From the NCBI GenBank assembly GCA_026027325.1, contig JAMSLZ010000009.1, positions 1,054,001 to 1,118,000 on the forward strand: a stretch of 64,000 nucleotides of DNA, read 5' to 3'. How positions within the stretch are numbered: the stretch's first letter is position 1; every line of letters starts with the position of its first letter. Below are positions 13,440-24,559 of this stretch, in pieces. The translations under genes were made by a program, and so were the position numbers. The notes beneath the pieces were generated by a model that saw nothing but the letters and a program-made list of their open reading frames with translations, was not told where the DNA came from and ran no database searches. Origin of the DNA: Actinomucor elegans. Taxonomy: Eukaryota; Mucoromycota; Mucoromycetes; Mucorales; Mucoraceae.

Positions 13440-14495
13440 ATGCCAAACATAACACTTGAATTTCGACATTTAGTCGAAGCAAAAGCGGCAGTTATACCTA
13501 GAAAGCAATCACAGACCAAGCGTCGAGATAAACACGATGAAGCGTCTTACGACTTGTTTACCAAAGAAGCATACCGCATATACCAACACATTGATAGTCT
13601 TAAGCGATTTCTTGTTACCATTCGACCCGCTTACCTAAACACAAGCAGCCGATCGTCTCGCACACGAACAAGTAAATCTAATGCTGAGTTATCTACGAAT
13701 GCTATTGGTGGCGATTCGCTATTTGCCCTTTTCTCAGCAAGCAATATTCAACATCTCACAGACAGAGAACGCGATGAGATCGACTTTCAAGCAAAGATCA
13801 TTATTCGTCGATGTATTGACCGTATAAAGGAACTAGAAGAGTCTGAAAAGATTCGTCAAGCAAATGAAGCTGCCAAACCAGCCAGTCGACTTGTCCACTT
13901 TTTTAGTTCCGTCTTATTGCCTTCCATGACCGAGGATGTTTTGTTTGTGCATCGGAGTAGCATCACTTGGTTCCTCAACCAAAAATTGATGCAGGTATCG
14001 CAAATACAAAAAGATCAACAAGAGATTCGACTCACACGCGAGCTTGAAAAGAGCGAAAACCAACTATCTAAATCAACCTATTATGAACCTCCAGTAGTTG
14101 TTGATCAACATCATCATCAGGCATTAGAAGAATCACCTGTAACAGAGCAAAACCCGTTTGAACAAGAGCTGTCAAAAGAGCAGATACAAATGTTGGAAAA
14201 AGAGAATTCGGCCATGCTAGAAGATTTGAATAATACCCTGAATCAAGTGAAAAGCGCTGAAAAGGCATTGCTTGAGATCTCTACGCTTCAAAATCAATTA
14301 ACCACCCATTTGGCTGCTCAAACCATTCAAACTGATAAACTCTATGCAGATGCGATCGCTACAACCGATACAGTAGAAAAGGGAAATCTGCAATTGATAA
14401 CAGCAAGGGAAAGAAACAAGAGTAGTCGCAAGTTCTTGCTGGCGTTCCTCATTGGCGCAAGCTTTGTACTTTTATTCTTGGATTGGTATTCTTGA
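13440..14495 (+). CDS. Syntaxin-18/Ufe1-type ER SNARE
   Basis: An intronless 351-residue protein. The N-terminal region (MPNITLEFRHLVEAKAAV) and the segment LTDRERDEIDFQAKIIIRRC near residues 115-135 match the syntaxin-18/Ufe1 N-terminal domain. A long helical SNARE-type region (about residues 240-320, LEKENSAMLEDLNNTLNQVK onward) precedes a single C-terminal transmembrane helix (FLLAFLIGASFVLLFLDWY), leaving almost no lumenal tail; this is a tail-anchored t-SNARE layout. Family members work in Golgi-to-ER retrograde fusion on the ER membrane. The length is close to yeast Ufe1 and animal syntaxin-18. An AATAAA follows the stop directly. Paralogy with other Qa-SNAREs is unlikely given the N-terminal domain. 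Confidence 0.88.
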   Translation: MPNITLEFRHLVEAKAAVIPRKQSQTKRRDKHDEASYDLFTKEAYRIYQHIDSLKRFLVTIRPAYLNTSSRSSRTRTSKSNAELSTNAIGGDSLFALFSASNIQHLTDRERDEIDFQAKIIIRRCIDRIKELEESEKIRQANEAAKPASRLVHFFSSVLLPSMTEDVLFVHRSSITWFLNQKLMQVSQIQKDQQEIRLTRELEKSENQLSKSTYYEPPVVVDQHHHQALEESPVTEQNPFEQELSKEQIQMLEKENSAMLEDLNNTLNQVKSAEKALLEISTLQNQLTTHLAAQTIQTDKLYADAIATTDTVEKGNLQLITARERNKSSRKFLLAFLIGASFVLLFLDWYS

Positions 14496-17197
14496 AATAA
14501 ATGTTTTGTATACAAAGCAGTCTGTTGTTTTATCAGGGCGGCTTTTGTAAAGCCCTTGTGGCTTTACATAGACTACAGTGAATAATCAATGAGCGGCTGT
14601 AGTATATTCATTGTATGCTGTAGTGAATCAGAGGCTCTATTTGATGTAGCGGCCCATTTTGAGCATGTACTAATTAAATGTGACATTAAATGATCAAGAG
14701 ATCTATAGATTTCAAATAAACATGAAGTATATAGTACATTCCTAAAATAGAATATACTCGTTGTATTTTAGTCAAGCGACAGTTTTAATACTTTCAATGC
14801 TTTAATGTGAATCAGTTATAGTAATTAGATTCAGCATTAAACTAAATTTAATCAAGGAATTGAAAGATGTTCAGAATAGCCCAGATTTCAGGAAAAGTTC
14901 CCAACAATATTTTTGGCCAAATTTTTCAAAATGAAACATTATTTATAACATTTTAAAGACGTAGTCTATTTACAATGTAAACTTCACGTAATGAGAGTTT
15001 TGTAAGGGTATTTTATATATATATATATATATATATCTTTATGTATATTAAATTTCTAAATTACAACCGCAGCTATAAAACATTTTAGCAATTTCTTTAT
15101 TGCTAGTAGTTATCTCAATTACGGACAAGTTTACAACATATATATATATACCACAAGATGCGCAAGATGGCATTATATAAACTCGGTTATTATTTATTCG
15201 ATTATTTACTATGAAAAATGGCACCCAAGTTCCCACTAAAAAAATTCAAAGTGCAAGTGGAAATTGCAGTTTTCTCTCCTCTACCAATAGCAATTGAGAA
15301 ATCTTATAACGGTGGAGATGTACTTGAACCACTTTCTAACAGTTTAAAAACATTTTAGAGAGATATATATAATGGCACTTGGTTTTGCTATAGTGTAGCG
15401 TACATTGCGATTCTTTGATTATAGTTTAATATCCAGCAGGGATTTGAGTTATTGAGATCTCCAGCCACTAGGTTATACGCGATCTAGCTTTCAACTAGAA
15501 ATTTAACAAGCCATATCAGTATTCCATTTTTTTTTCTTTTGAGTTATATGATTGATAGGTCCCTGTGAACCTGCTTTTGTCTCACATCCCCTGTTGAAAT
15601 GCACCTCACCAGCATATAATAGATGAAAAAAAAAATATGCATCCAGTATATCGGTAGATAAAGATGCATGAAAAGGAGCCAATGCACTTTCTAGAGCACT
15701 TCGCCACGTCGAATCTCCGTATTAAAGTCTATAACAACGCATACCTTATCATGTGTAAATTTATCTTTTTCCTCCCTTACTTCGCATTGTTGGATCAAGT
15801 GAGACATTCAATATGCTGCACGCAACTAGTACGCCCATATAAACCTTTTGATAAGACATAAACGCTTATTATGCATGAAACCTTTTTATAACATAAACCC
15901 CTACTATTTGACAAACAGAAGTTATAGTTTAACATGTATGCACAAGTCACTTAATAGAGCACGATGGTTTTCACTGGATGTTGCAGCTGTTCCAACACAT
16001 GCGTTATTCATCGCGTGTGATATTTAACCAAGATCAGGCTCGCCCTGACAAAATGTCTATGTTGTAGACACAAGGCTTGGTAATAGAAATTATACGATTA
16101 AAGAAATGAAATAATAGCTTACAAGATGATGAATGCATACCTTCATATTGTATTCCTAATGAAACTCTTAGGTAATTAATGTTTCTTTTTACTGATGCGA
16201 ATATAGTATGAAGAAGCAAAAGCTTTGGGTCAAGAGTATAGGGTTGATGTATTGGAGCTATCTAACCAAAAATTTGAAGCATTGCATAATTGCTAATGTC
16301 TAACCGCCAGAAAGAGCATGTTTTATCGTGCATATTTCCTGCAACACAAGACTTTTTTTTTTTTTTTTTTTTAGAGAACTAGATTTCCAAGTCAATTGTC
16401 AGGACGCTTTAAATTTTCCAATTCCGCAATCCCCTTGTTGCTAACCAATGGAATCAGCATATATTTAATGAACAGGGTATACTAAAATATAATCTACAGG
16501 AATGGCAATACGATACTACTGAAGCTATAACAGTTGTATTAGTCATAGTATATCATAAAATTATTTATTCATAGCGGAATGTTACTTAAGTTACGCGTAG
16601 CTTAGTGATATTAGCGGTAATCAGATCATTAAATTGCGGGCCGGCTGTACATGTCAATTAGTTAGTGTGGCTAATTGGGATTGTCCATAGTTGGTAATTG
16701 TGACCTCTTTTACGCTGTTTACTGCGGCAAAAAGGTTAGTTCTGGAATTAAATAGAACGATCATTCTAAAACTTCCACGTTGATGGAAAGTTTTAATGAA
16801 AGGTTTAAAGTCATTTCTGCCAAGAGTCTTTGCTATTTGTAGGTAGAGTTGTCGAGTTTTATAATAAAGCAGATATCGGTGAGATTTTTTTTTCTTTTGT
16901 GTCATAACTATGTCCGATTACATCCGCATGAATAACACGCAAAGGGTCCCGGCAGCTTACTTTTGTCTATATCTAGTTCGGATACGCGTAAAAGAGACTA
17001 TGGATTTATCTTTTTGACGCTAGGAAGTGATGGTGGCAAGTTCTCGATCAATATATTAAGAAACCAGGAAACCGCATCCGTGTAACAGACTATAAAGCCT
17101 AAACGTCGAGGGTTTCACGTAATATCTAACCCAGCCGTCCAATCTTTAAATGCCAAAAGACTTTTTTTTTCCCTTTTATTTCTTTTTTTTCCATCAA
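14496..17197. other. Gene-poor 2.7-kb stretch
   Basis: No convincing gene. It contains a diverged dispersed-repeat copy (about 14643-14700, minus), an (AT)n run at about 15016-15036 and a T21 run near 16352-16372. A small minus-strand frame at 16219-16034 carries INYLRVSLG, superficially recombinase-like, but it has no further support. Confidence 0.55.
14643..14700 (-). repeat. Dispersed intergenic repeat, diverged copy
   Basis: Reverse strand reads TTTAATGTCACATTTAATTA followed by a CTCAAAATGGGCCGCTAC block, matching core and tail of the family. Confidence 0.5.
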
Positions 17198-18196
17198 ATG
17201 TTTAGAAAAGCAAAGAGAATATCGCAGAGACTCGGATTAAATAAAGACAAATGTACAGTTTCTGGACCTGTCAATAAGAAAGATACAACTACGCATGATT
17301 ATTCCACTGTCAAAAGCTCAACTGAAAATCAACAGCCAGCACCTGAACAAACACCACCCTTTGTTGTAAAGATCGATCAAGTGATTAGTAATACTGGCAG
17401 TGATGATGATGATGATGATGATTCTGTCAGTACCAAGAGCACCGAGAGTGAGGACTTGAAATCTTCTCCCAAACAAGATCGACCTGGGTTGTCTAAATGT
17501 CTTACTGCACCTGAAAAACCTAATCTATACGATACACCCGAGAACAGTCTTGAACGTCAACTGAGTATGATGGACACTGGTAATCTCGAACTTTTATTGT
17601 CTATGGAGACCCAAGCCCGGATGGATGCTCAAGCCGAACGAGAAAAAGAACAGCAATTACAGCAGCAGCAGGACAATATGCTGACTCCTCGTCCTACTCG
17701 CATCAAGTTTGAGTTGCCTGTCACACCTCCAAGGTCTAGATCCCCGGCACGGTTAGCATACCCTAGAGCTAGACCCATCCGATCATTGCCTGATGAAGGC
17801 TTAACAGCGAACGCTATGCGACACCCTGTACCTAGTAATAAACCGAGAAGAGCTGGTTGGCGTCATTTGTTTAGTGATAGAGATGAAGATGAATCCAAGT
17901 CGATACCTTTACCTATTGCAATTGGCTCCAAAGTAAGATTAAAGATGAGGCCTTTGCCTACGTTTGGCCATGTACGATTCATTGGTGCCGTTGAATTTTC
18001 CAAAGGAGAATGGATTGGTGTAGAACTTGATCACGGAGGTATGTTCTTTTGTACCTATTGATTCTATTTACTTTTACTTATCATTTTCATAGTCGGTAAT
18101 TGTGATGGCAGTATACAAGGTGTACAGTACTTTGATACAGATCATAATCGTGGAATATTTGTTAAACGTCATGATCTGGAAGCAGTTCCGGAATAA
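17198..18196 (+). CDS. CAP-Gly domain protein
   Basis: Two exons (17198-18038 and 18093-18196, 54-nt intron) give 314 residues. The C-terminal 75 residues form a CAP-Gly domain: IGSKVRLKMRPLPTFGHVRF, then GAVEFSKGEWIGVELDHG, then VGNCDGSIQGVQYF and RGIFVKRHDLEAV. The canonical GKNDG loop reads GNCDG here. CAP-Gly domains bind the EEY/F tails of tubulin and of plus-end proteins, so a microtubule role is expected. The rest is low-complexity: a run of seven Asp after a Ser/Thr-rich region, a Gln-rich helix and Pro/Arg/Ser-rich linkers, with no coiled-coil rod as in CLIP-170. I chose MFRKAKR at 17198 because the upstream in-frame ATG at 17150 would add a poly-Phe stretch translated from a T-rich leader. 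Convergent with the bHLH gene downstream. Confidence 0.88.
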
Positions 18197-18355
18197 CTGT
18201 AGCAGATACCCTTTCTTTTATTACTAAATCTCATACAATTCATTAAAGCATGCCACACCTAATAGACATTTAAAACTAATGTATCTTAATAACCACCTAA
18301 TAAAAAATACTAGTTTATTATCTTTACAAGGATATTATTACACTAAAAACATCGA

Positions 18356-18923
18356 TCATAAAGCATCTTTTTGATCAGAATCATCTGAAGAAGAGGAGGA
18401 GGAGGAAGAGGGCTCGGGAGATGAAATGTTATTTAGGTCAGTAGATAGACCTAGTTGTTCACGTAATTGGTTATTCTCTTGCTTTATGCTTTGGATGTAT
18501 TCAATAGCATAGCGTAGCACTTTAGCACGGTGACATTTCTCACCACCTTTTTTCTCGATTAAAGTCCTTGGCACCAGATCAGAAAGCTCGTTTACTAATG
18601 TATTCTAAACAAATATATAAGTATTTTTTTTTTGCATAATAGACCAATTAAAGACCTACCAAGTTATCTCTTCGTCTTCTTTCAACACGATTATGCGTTT
18701 CTCTTCTTTGTCTAATTCGTTTCATGGCAGTATCACTATCTAGACTGATTTTATTCAAGATATTTACACCGTGCACGACTAATTTTGTAGGTTGTTTATC
18801 TAATTGATTCAGTTTTCGCGCCATTGTATCTGGGTTGTATATCTTGATACGTTCTTGCAATGGATAAGTTGCTCTTCTTTCAGATATAGTCATTTTTTGA
18901 TGTTCTGTTGGTGAGTAAGTCAT
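18356..18923 (-). CDS. bHLH (leucine-zipper type) transcription factor
   Basis: Two exons (18923-18660, 18604-18356) encode 170 residues. The basic region reads RQRRETHNRVERRRRDNL; the His/Glu/Arg spacing (H-x3-E-x3-R) is that of class B factors that contact CACGTG E-boxes. The intron lies exactly at the basic/helix-1 junction. Helix 1, loop and helix 2 follow (TLVNELSDLVPRTLI, KCHRAKVLRYAIEYIQSIKQ) and continue into a short leucine-zipper-like helix. The C-terminus is a Ser/Asp-rich acidic tail. I chose the ATG at 18923 (MTYSPTEHQK); the in-frame ATG at 18980 adds a Phe-rich segment read from a T-rich leader. Fungal relatives include Ino4, Cbf1 and SREBP-like proteins; there is no SREBP-type tyrosine and no membrane segment. 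Confidence 0.9.
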
Positions 18924-20985
18924 TTTTGATGGTATATATGTACAAGAAAAGGTGGAAAAAAAAGAGTAGAAAAAGAACAAGTTTTTTCGTTCTGAAGATC
19001 AGTATATATATAGAAACGGTAGTGGCTGAAAAGAATGAGGAGAACAAACGTGTGTATAGGCAAAATTGCCGCAAAATTACCTCATTAGGAGTCGCTAGAC
19101 TTTGAGGCCCTTTCCCCAATGCCAAATGGCAAAATGCGAGCTTTCTTAGGGTTCGGTTAAACAGTCACATCTGACTTTGCTGGTAATAAATCTCTCAGGT
19201 AGTTAAACGACATGAGGTTTGTTTTTTCCTCAAATAAATATCTCATGCTGTACAACTACCTCACTCTCTTATTGTTTTATCGGGTCTGTTGACGCGGTAT
19301 AAATCTCAGATTGATAAGATAGATCGGAGCCAATCAAACAAGAAACAAAAGGCCACACTGACTGCGGTATTAAAGCCTATAACGCCTCAATGTGACCATC
19401 AATGCAGTTACGTAACATTTTGAGGTATTATTATTATGCAGGCACCTTGACCTTTTATTGGTTTTCCTTTAATCAACGAATTCTTGGGAGGATTGATTGG
19501 AGATACGTCGATTTAATAATCGAAAATTCCAGCGTTAATCATAATCGATAATGGTGTATCTCGGATATATGGAACAGAAGACGCTGTTTGAAAGTGTCTG
19601 TATGCAAATTTACTAAAGACAGTTAGTTGGAAGAGAAAGTACAGTTACCCAAGCTGTCTGAGAAAATGGTCCTGCTGTGTACAAATGATCTAATTTCGCC
19701 GGTTCTAATAAGGTTATCTCGAGACTTGAGTGATGCATTGTGAAACTCAACCAGCATTAGTCACAGTCGGCCCGCAATTCTACTGATAGGACCAAAAATA
19801 AGAAGAAAAAACAGAAACTACTATCTGACTAATGAATCATAAATGATCAAATGTTGCTAAAACGTTTAATTAAACAAAAGAAATGTGGTAGATCTAATTG
19901 TCTTTTTCGAAGCATAAAATAACTCTGTAGATGGCATAGTAATCAGATGCAACATTTAACTGAGATCGGTCAAGATGGCTTACACCAAGCGATTTGTTAA
20001 TATTTAAATTGGCTAAATAGATCAGAGTAACTGAAATTTTACACCAGAAAATAGAAATCTTAACGTGTATGAAATGGTTTTTTTTACAATCTAGATATAA
20101 ATTGTAGTGCTTTATATGCTACATCAGCTCCGTTCAATTTTCTATATAGTACGCATAAGTGTGCATGTATATTTTGAATTACAACCAAAAGATTGAATTA
20201 CAAGCCATGCCTCCAAAAGCTTTTAATACCTTTAAAAACTAGACCCATCACTAGAGTCTTGGAATAAAAAATTTGGTCATAATTTTGATTCCATTATGCA
20301 GGCAAAAGTTAGTCCCGCTTAAATATCCTAAACATGTATTATGTAAAGTATAATGGGACATTCATCGATGTGAATATCATTGGGTGCTGCATTTAATTTA
20401 ATGAGTTATTATTATTGATAAATACAACAGATATTTTTGGGAGCCTTGGAAATGCAATCAATAACAAGTATTTGATATATCCAAAGATATATACAAATAT
20501 ACTTTTGTATACTTCTGTATTTAATAAATTTTTCTTGTTAATAGGTAAAGCCTTGAAAATACCGTATTTTCTTTTCAAAATAGAAATAAAAATGAGCGCT
20601 GAACATTTTGGCCTAAGGGCATCCTTTGAGAATTTTTTTTCTTTCTTAAATCGAACCATTGAAATAACTCACAATTCCTTAATAGAATCTAGTTATGTAG
20701 AATCTAAATATCAGTATTAGTTCTCAATGAAGTACTATTATTGGAATCATTAATTAGCCAAAATGCAATGAGTAAATCACGTGATATAGATGCTCTCTAA
20801 ATTGTATGTTGTTTATTACATAGACATAATGATCCACAACTAATCTCAGTATAATATTATATATGTTGAGTACTACATGTTCATATTGAGCTATCAAATC
20901 TATAAAAACCATTATTTAACTACACTCTTCTCAATATATTTTACTCGTCAATTATAAAATACATACATGACGATAACTAGGAGCA
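18924..20985. other. Gene-poor stretch upstream of the inverted-arm element
   Basis: No gene seen. It includes the bHLH promoter and one dispersed repeat copy (about 19936-19972, minus). Overlapping low-complexity frames at 20393-20720 on both strands look like AT-rich chance frames. Confidence 0.5.
19936..19972 (-). repeat. Dispersed intergenic repeat copy
   Basis: Reverse strand reads TTGACCGATCTCAGTTAAAT then GTTGCATCTGATTAC; well-preserved head and core. Confidence 0.6.
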
Positions 20986-21106
20986 GACAATATGCTTGTT
21001 ATTCGGTAAAGAAATCAATAAAACTAACATTTCTAGGCTTACAAATAGAACCGGCTTAATGAAGGACACTGATATTTACTACGAAAAGGATCTGCTGAAG
21101 CGTAGG
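20986..21106 (+). repeat. Left inverted arm of decayed element
   Basis: About 116 bases match the reverse complement of 22331-22212 with about eight mismatches by eye; the first ~60 bases are identical. Both arms translate to the same peptide start (LLFGKEINKTNISRLTNR). Confidence 0.85.
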
Positions 21107-21430
21107 TTAATTCCTTCGATAATGTTATATACTCATTCATCTATCTCGAAAGACTGCGCTACGGAAGCTATTAACAGTGATCATTAGAAATGATTTAATT
21201 TAATCCTATATTGTGTTTTTGGGATATAGTTTTGTTTTTATTTCTGTATGTAAATTCTCATTATATTACAATGAAATAAAATAAACTTCATAATGCTTCT
21301 GAGATTAACACAATTGATAATAATACCTACGAAGTCTACTGCGACTAAACAAACTGTTTTTTTTTGGCAACATTGAAGTATAAGATAAGATCTATGGAAT
21401 GGCTTTTGCAGCTTGAATATATATAAAAGC

Positions 21431-22333
21431 TTATTCTTTTAAAACTATCACTGTGTTATATTGGGTAGTATCCTCTACCTTATTCAATTCCTTTAATATA
21501 GTATCATTGTAATTCAAATATGTTGGTGTAGATGGTTCATCTGCATGTGACAATGGTGAAGCATAAATTTTATTAGCTAACAATCTTTCAAACATTCTGT
21601 TTATCATAGATTGTAGTAACCTGACTCTCGTCTCTCTATCTTCCTTTCCATAGGACTTTCTTACATAATTGATTATTTCGTATCCATTAGATTTAAGATT
21701 ATTTATATATTGTTGGAATCTAGACATGTATTCTCTGATTTCGTCTGCAACATCATCTAAAATAATCTTTTTACCAGTGATGAAAATTCCAGAATAAACT
21801 TCGTGATTTTCTTGACGATTCTACTTGCATAGAAAGGAATTTACTCTTTGAGCACCACGGTATAAATGAATAAACCGTTTTTTTTTGTCGAATTTTTCAG
21901 TATATTTGCATAGTAATGACAAAATACCTTTCATTGAAACATTTTTATGCTCATACACTTTGTCGCTATAAGAGTTGAGTGATACATATATCGATTAAAA
22001 ATCGAGTAATTTGGCCATCAGACACTTTTTATTTTTAAAGTTATGTTTAGATAGCTTTTCCCTCAAATACATTTGTTTAAAACTCATTTTTTAATTACAC
22101 TTGCTAAACTTTATATCTTCATTGATTATTTTTTTTCTCAATTCAAGAGTATTACTTGCGTATCTGTGATGAGTAAACTGATTTGCGTTTATCCTGATAG
22201 TTGGCAAAAGAATCGGCTGCAGCGGATCCTTTCCGTAGTAAATATCAGTTTCCTTTATTGAGCCGATTCGATTTGTAAGCCTAGAAATGTTAGTTTTATT
22301 GATTTCTTTACCGAATAACAAGCATATTGTCAT
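21431..22333 (-). pseudogene. Decayed ~300-codon mobile-element-like gene with three in-frame stops
   Basis: From ATG at 22333 one single frame can be followed to the stop at 21431, broken only by stops at 22093-22091 (TAA), 21997-21995 (TAA) and 21823-21821 (TAG); there is no frameshift. The last 98 codons are open and include GYEIINYVRKSYGKEDRETR, followed by RVRLLQSMINRM. The Y-x-R-x-S arrangement resembles the catalytic serine motif at the start of serine recombinases (resolvase/IS607-TnpA-like), and the general look is that of multi-copy proteins I associate with Mucorales genomes; both points are inference and unproven. The first ~40 codons are repeated in inverted orientation 1.2 kb away, so the locus looks like a transposon relic or an inverted partial duplication. 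Codon content is more AT-rich than in neighbouring genes. Confidence 0.6.
22212..22331 (-). repeat. Right inverted arm of decayed element
   Basis: Inverted partner of 20986-21106. It covers the start codon region of the decayed reading frame. No obvious target-site duplication was seen outside either arm. Confidence 0.85.
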
Positions 22334-22713
22334 GTTTAGAAAAAAAAGTTAACGATAGAAATAAAGAAAAGGGCAAGATGGACTGGAAAAATTGTAAAAA
22401 ACGACAAGCAAAATTCTCAAATCCAATTTGATATGGAAACACTGTACTGTGCACATGTATGCGACATGCTCATTATTTTATTTTATTTATTTAGATATGA
22501 TTCTATTATCCTGAATCACGTAACACTCTCTTCTAAAAACATATGACACAGTTTTTTATTATTTCTTGCGACATCATTTTAGCAAAAGGTGTACAGTGAC
22601 TATATTCTATTTGGCACTAATTAATTGTAGTTTATCCATTTTTCTATAGATTTCTCAATGGACCTCGGCTAATGTCGCATCCGATGAGAAACTCACTTTT
22701 GGAACACTGCATT

Positions 22714-22751
<38 letters not shown>

Positions 22752-23220
22752 CTAGTAAGCAGATTTATTATTTTTTTCTTCTGGTAAAACGCGGATATGC
22801 ACCTAAAATCTTGTGGCATATATATATCACTAAATCATCAATGCCACTTGAATTAAAAGCCAACTATACTCATCCTAGAAGCGGGAATTCTCTCCACTTG
22901 GTTTTTACCTTTTATGATTCAATTCCGTATAACCGTCCATCCACCAGTAAATTGGTTTCTCGACACGTCTGTTCATGCAAAGTACCAAGCCAAATATGCT
23001 GCTTTGTTTACAATGCGGGATCAAACGAAGTTTGCTTGCATGTTTGATTGGCTTATCTTTGTCTCAAGGAATGCTCTGCTTGGCAATAGACCCAATGACG
23101 TCTGCCTTTGAATATTATTGGGGAGCACAGCCGCCTGATATAGTTTTTTCCATCTACTCCACTTTCGAGAGCTCCCTTTGTGTCCCTCTTTTCCAGCCGT
23201 CTTTTAACTAATACAGGGAA
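22334..23220. other. Intergenic region / PQ-loop gene promoter
   Basis: Holds a dispersed repeat copy (about 22655-22700, plus), a 35-A run (22715-22749), and short overlapping frames at 22811-23211 without recognisable domains. The last ~400 bp should include the promoter of the PQ-loop gene. Confidence 0.5.
22655..22700 (+). repeat. Dispersed intergenic repeat copy
   Basis: Contains GACCTCGGCT followed by AATGTCGCATCCGATGAG; one of the closest matches to the family core. Confidence 0.65.
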
Positions 23221-24261
23221 ATGCCCGGGATTGCAGACACAGCGTTATCTGTCATTATGGTGCTTGCACCCACTGTTGGGTACTTTGATCAAGTAACGTA
23301 TAGATGATGAGCGGATTTGGATATAAATGACTGAATTATACACTAGTACCGTATCATTTTGAAAAGCAAGACAAGTTTAGGATTCAACTCTGTTACTTGC
23401 GCCATTCTTTGCTTTGCAAAGTAAGTTCTTTCTGCTATTTCTTGAATATTACTTACTAACTAAATTGTTATCTTGCTAGTATTCTGCGTCTGTTTTTCTG
23501 GTATTATATACACGAAACAGTAACAAGATGAATTTACTGATAAAAAAAAATGGAATAGGCTCGGAAAACGATTTGATAATACGTTACTGTTTCAGTCGAT
23601 CGCCATGCTATTGGCTATGTTGATGCTGCTTGAGCTAGTTGTCCGATACAAACCCCACAATGTACCTTATACACCTTTAATCAGGCATGATTCCAACGTG
23701 TCTAGTAGCTCTTCTGAATCCGAACGCTCATCGAATCACGCAGCAGCACTGGAACAAGTGGTAGAACTCAAATGGTACCAACGCAAATTCTGGCAGTGGG
23801 ACCATTTTCTCGACTATGTCAACTGTTTGCTATTGTTCACGTCAGTTGTTGGTGTTCTTTACATCTTTTTGCATCAGTACAGTGGATTTATTGAAACGTT
23901 GGGCTTTTTGAGCTTGGGTATTGAAAGTACTTTGCCTTTACCTCAGTTATTAACCAATTTCAAGCATCGAAGTACTGAAGGGTTTAGTCTGTTGATCTTG
24001 GCCAGTTGGGTAATATAATGACTAGCTTCTTGTAGTTCTTTACTTACAACTATTTATTAGTTTCTGGGTGACGGATTCAAAGCTTTTTATTTTTTGTATC
24101 AGCAATCGCCTATTCAATTCGTAGTGTGTGCTATCATTCAGCTTACATTTGATACAGTGATTGTTGTGCAATTTATTGTGTTTTCCAGCTACTTCAAGAA
24201 GCTGTTTGGTATTGGTAATGCGATTCGTTTAGCAGTAGATGATGAAGATACTATTGCTTAA
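23221..24261 (+). CDS. PQ-loop repeat protein (SLC66A2/PQLC1, yeast Any1 family)
   Basis: Five exons (23221-23292, 23347-23420, 23480-23500, 23559-24009, 24061-24261) give 272 residues; exon 3 is only 21 nt. The first PQ-loop-like unit reads VMVLAPTVGYFDQYRIIL then KSKTSLGFNSVTCAILCFAN; the second reads GFLSLGIESTLPLPQLLTNF then KHRSTEGFSLLILASW. About seven hydrophobic helices are visible with a Ser-rich cytosolic loop between the repeats, as in the family. SLC66A2/Any1 proteins act in endosomal/Golgi phospholipid-flippase-related trafficking; the transported substrate, if any, is not established from sequence. ATG at 23221 is preceded by TAATACAGGGAA, which could be a 5'-UTR splice acceptor. 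The endopolyphosphatase gene follows 298 bp downstream on the same strand. Confidence 0.88.
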
Positions 24262-24559
24262 GCTTACACTGTTCTCTCCTAGTATAAATAAAACGCGCTG
24301 GGTTCAATAGCAGCATACACGTGGTATCGCACCTTGATCTTTTATTCGTTTATGCTACTTTTCAAGTCAAACAATGTATAACCCCGCACGTGCACAAAGA
24401 GCGGTTAGAAGGTCTTTATTATAGAAAGTGAAAGAGAGTGATACATGCCGAATAAAGCCCAAAAATTTTGGCTCGAAAATTTTTTCTAAAACCAAAACAA
24501 AAAGATTCTTGTTTCCTTCTTTTCTTCTTTTTTATTATTATTATTATTTTATATTATTC

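Noticed and set aside
16034..16219. Minus-strand frame containing INYLRVSLG, resembling a recombinase Y-x-R-x-S motif
   Set aside because: Only 61 codons, no flanking similarity to the decayed element at 21.4-22.3 kb, and the motif is short enough to occur by chance.
22811..23211. Three overlapping plus-strand frames before the PQ-loop gene
   Set aside because: They overlap in different phases, lack domains, and lie in the expected promoter/leader of the PQ-loop gene.
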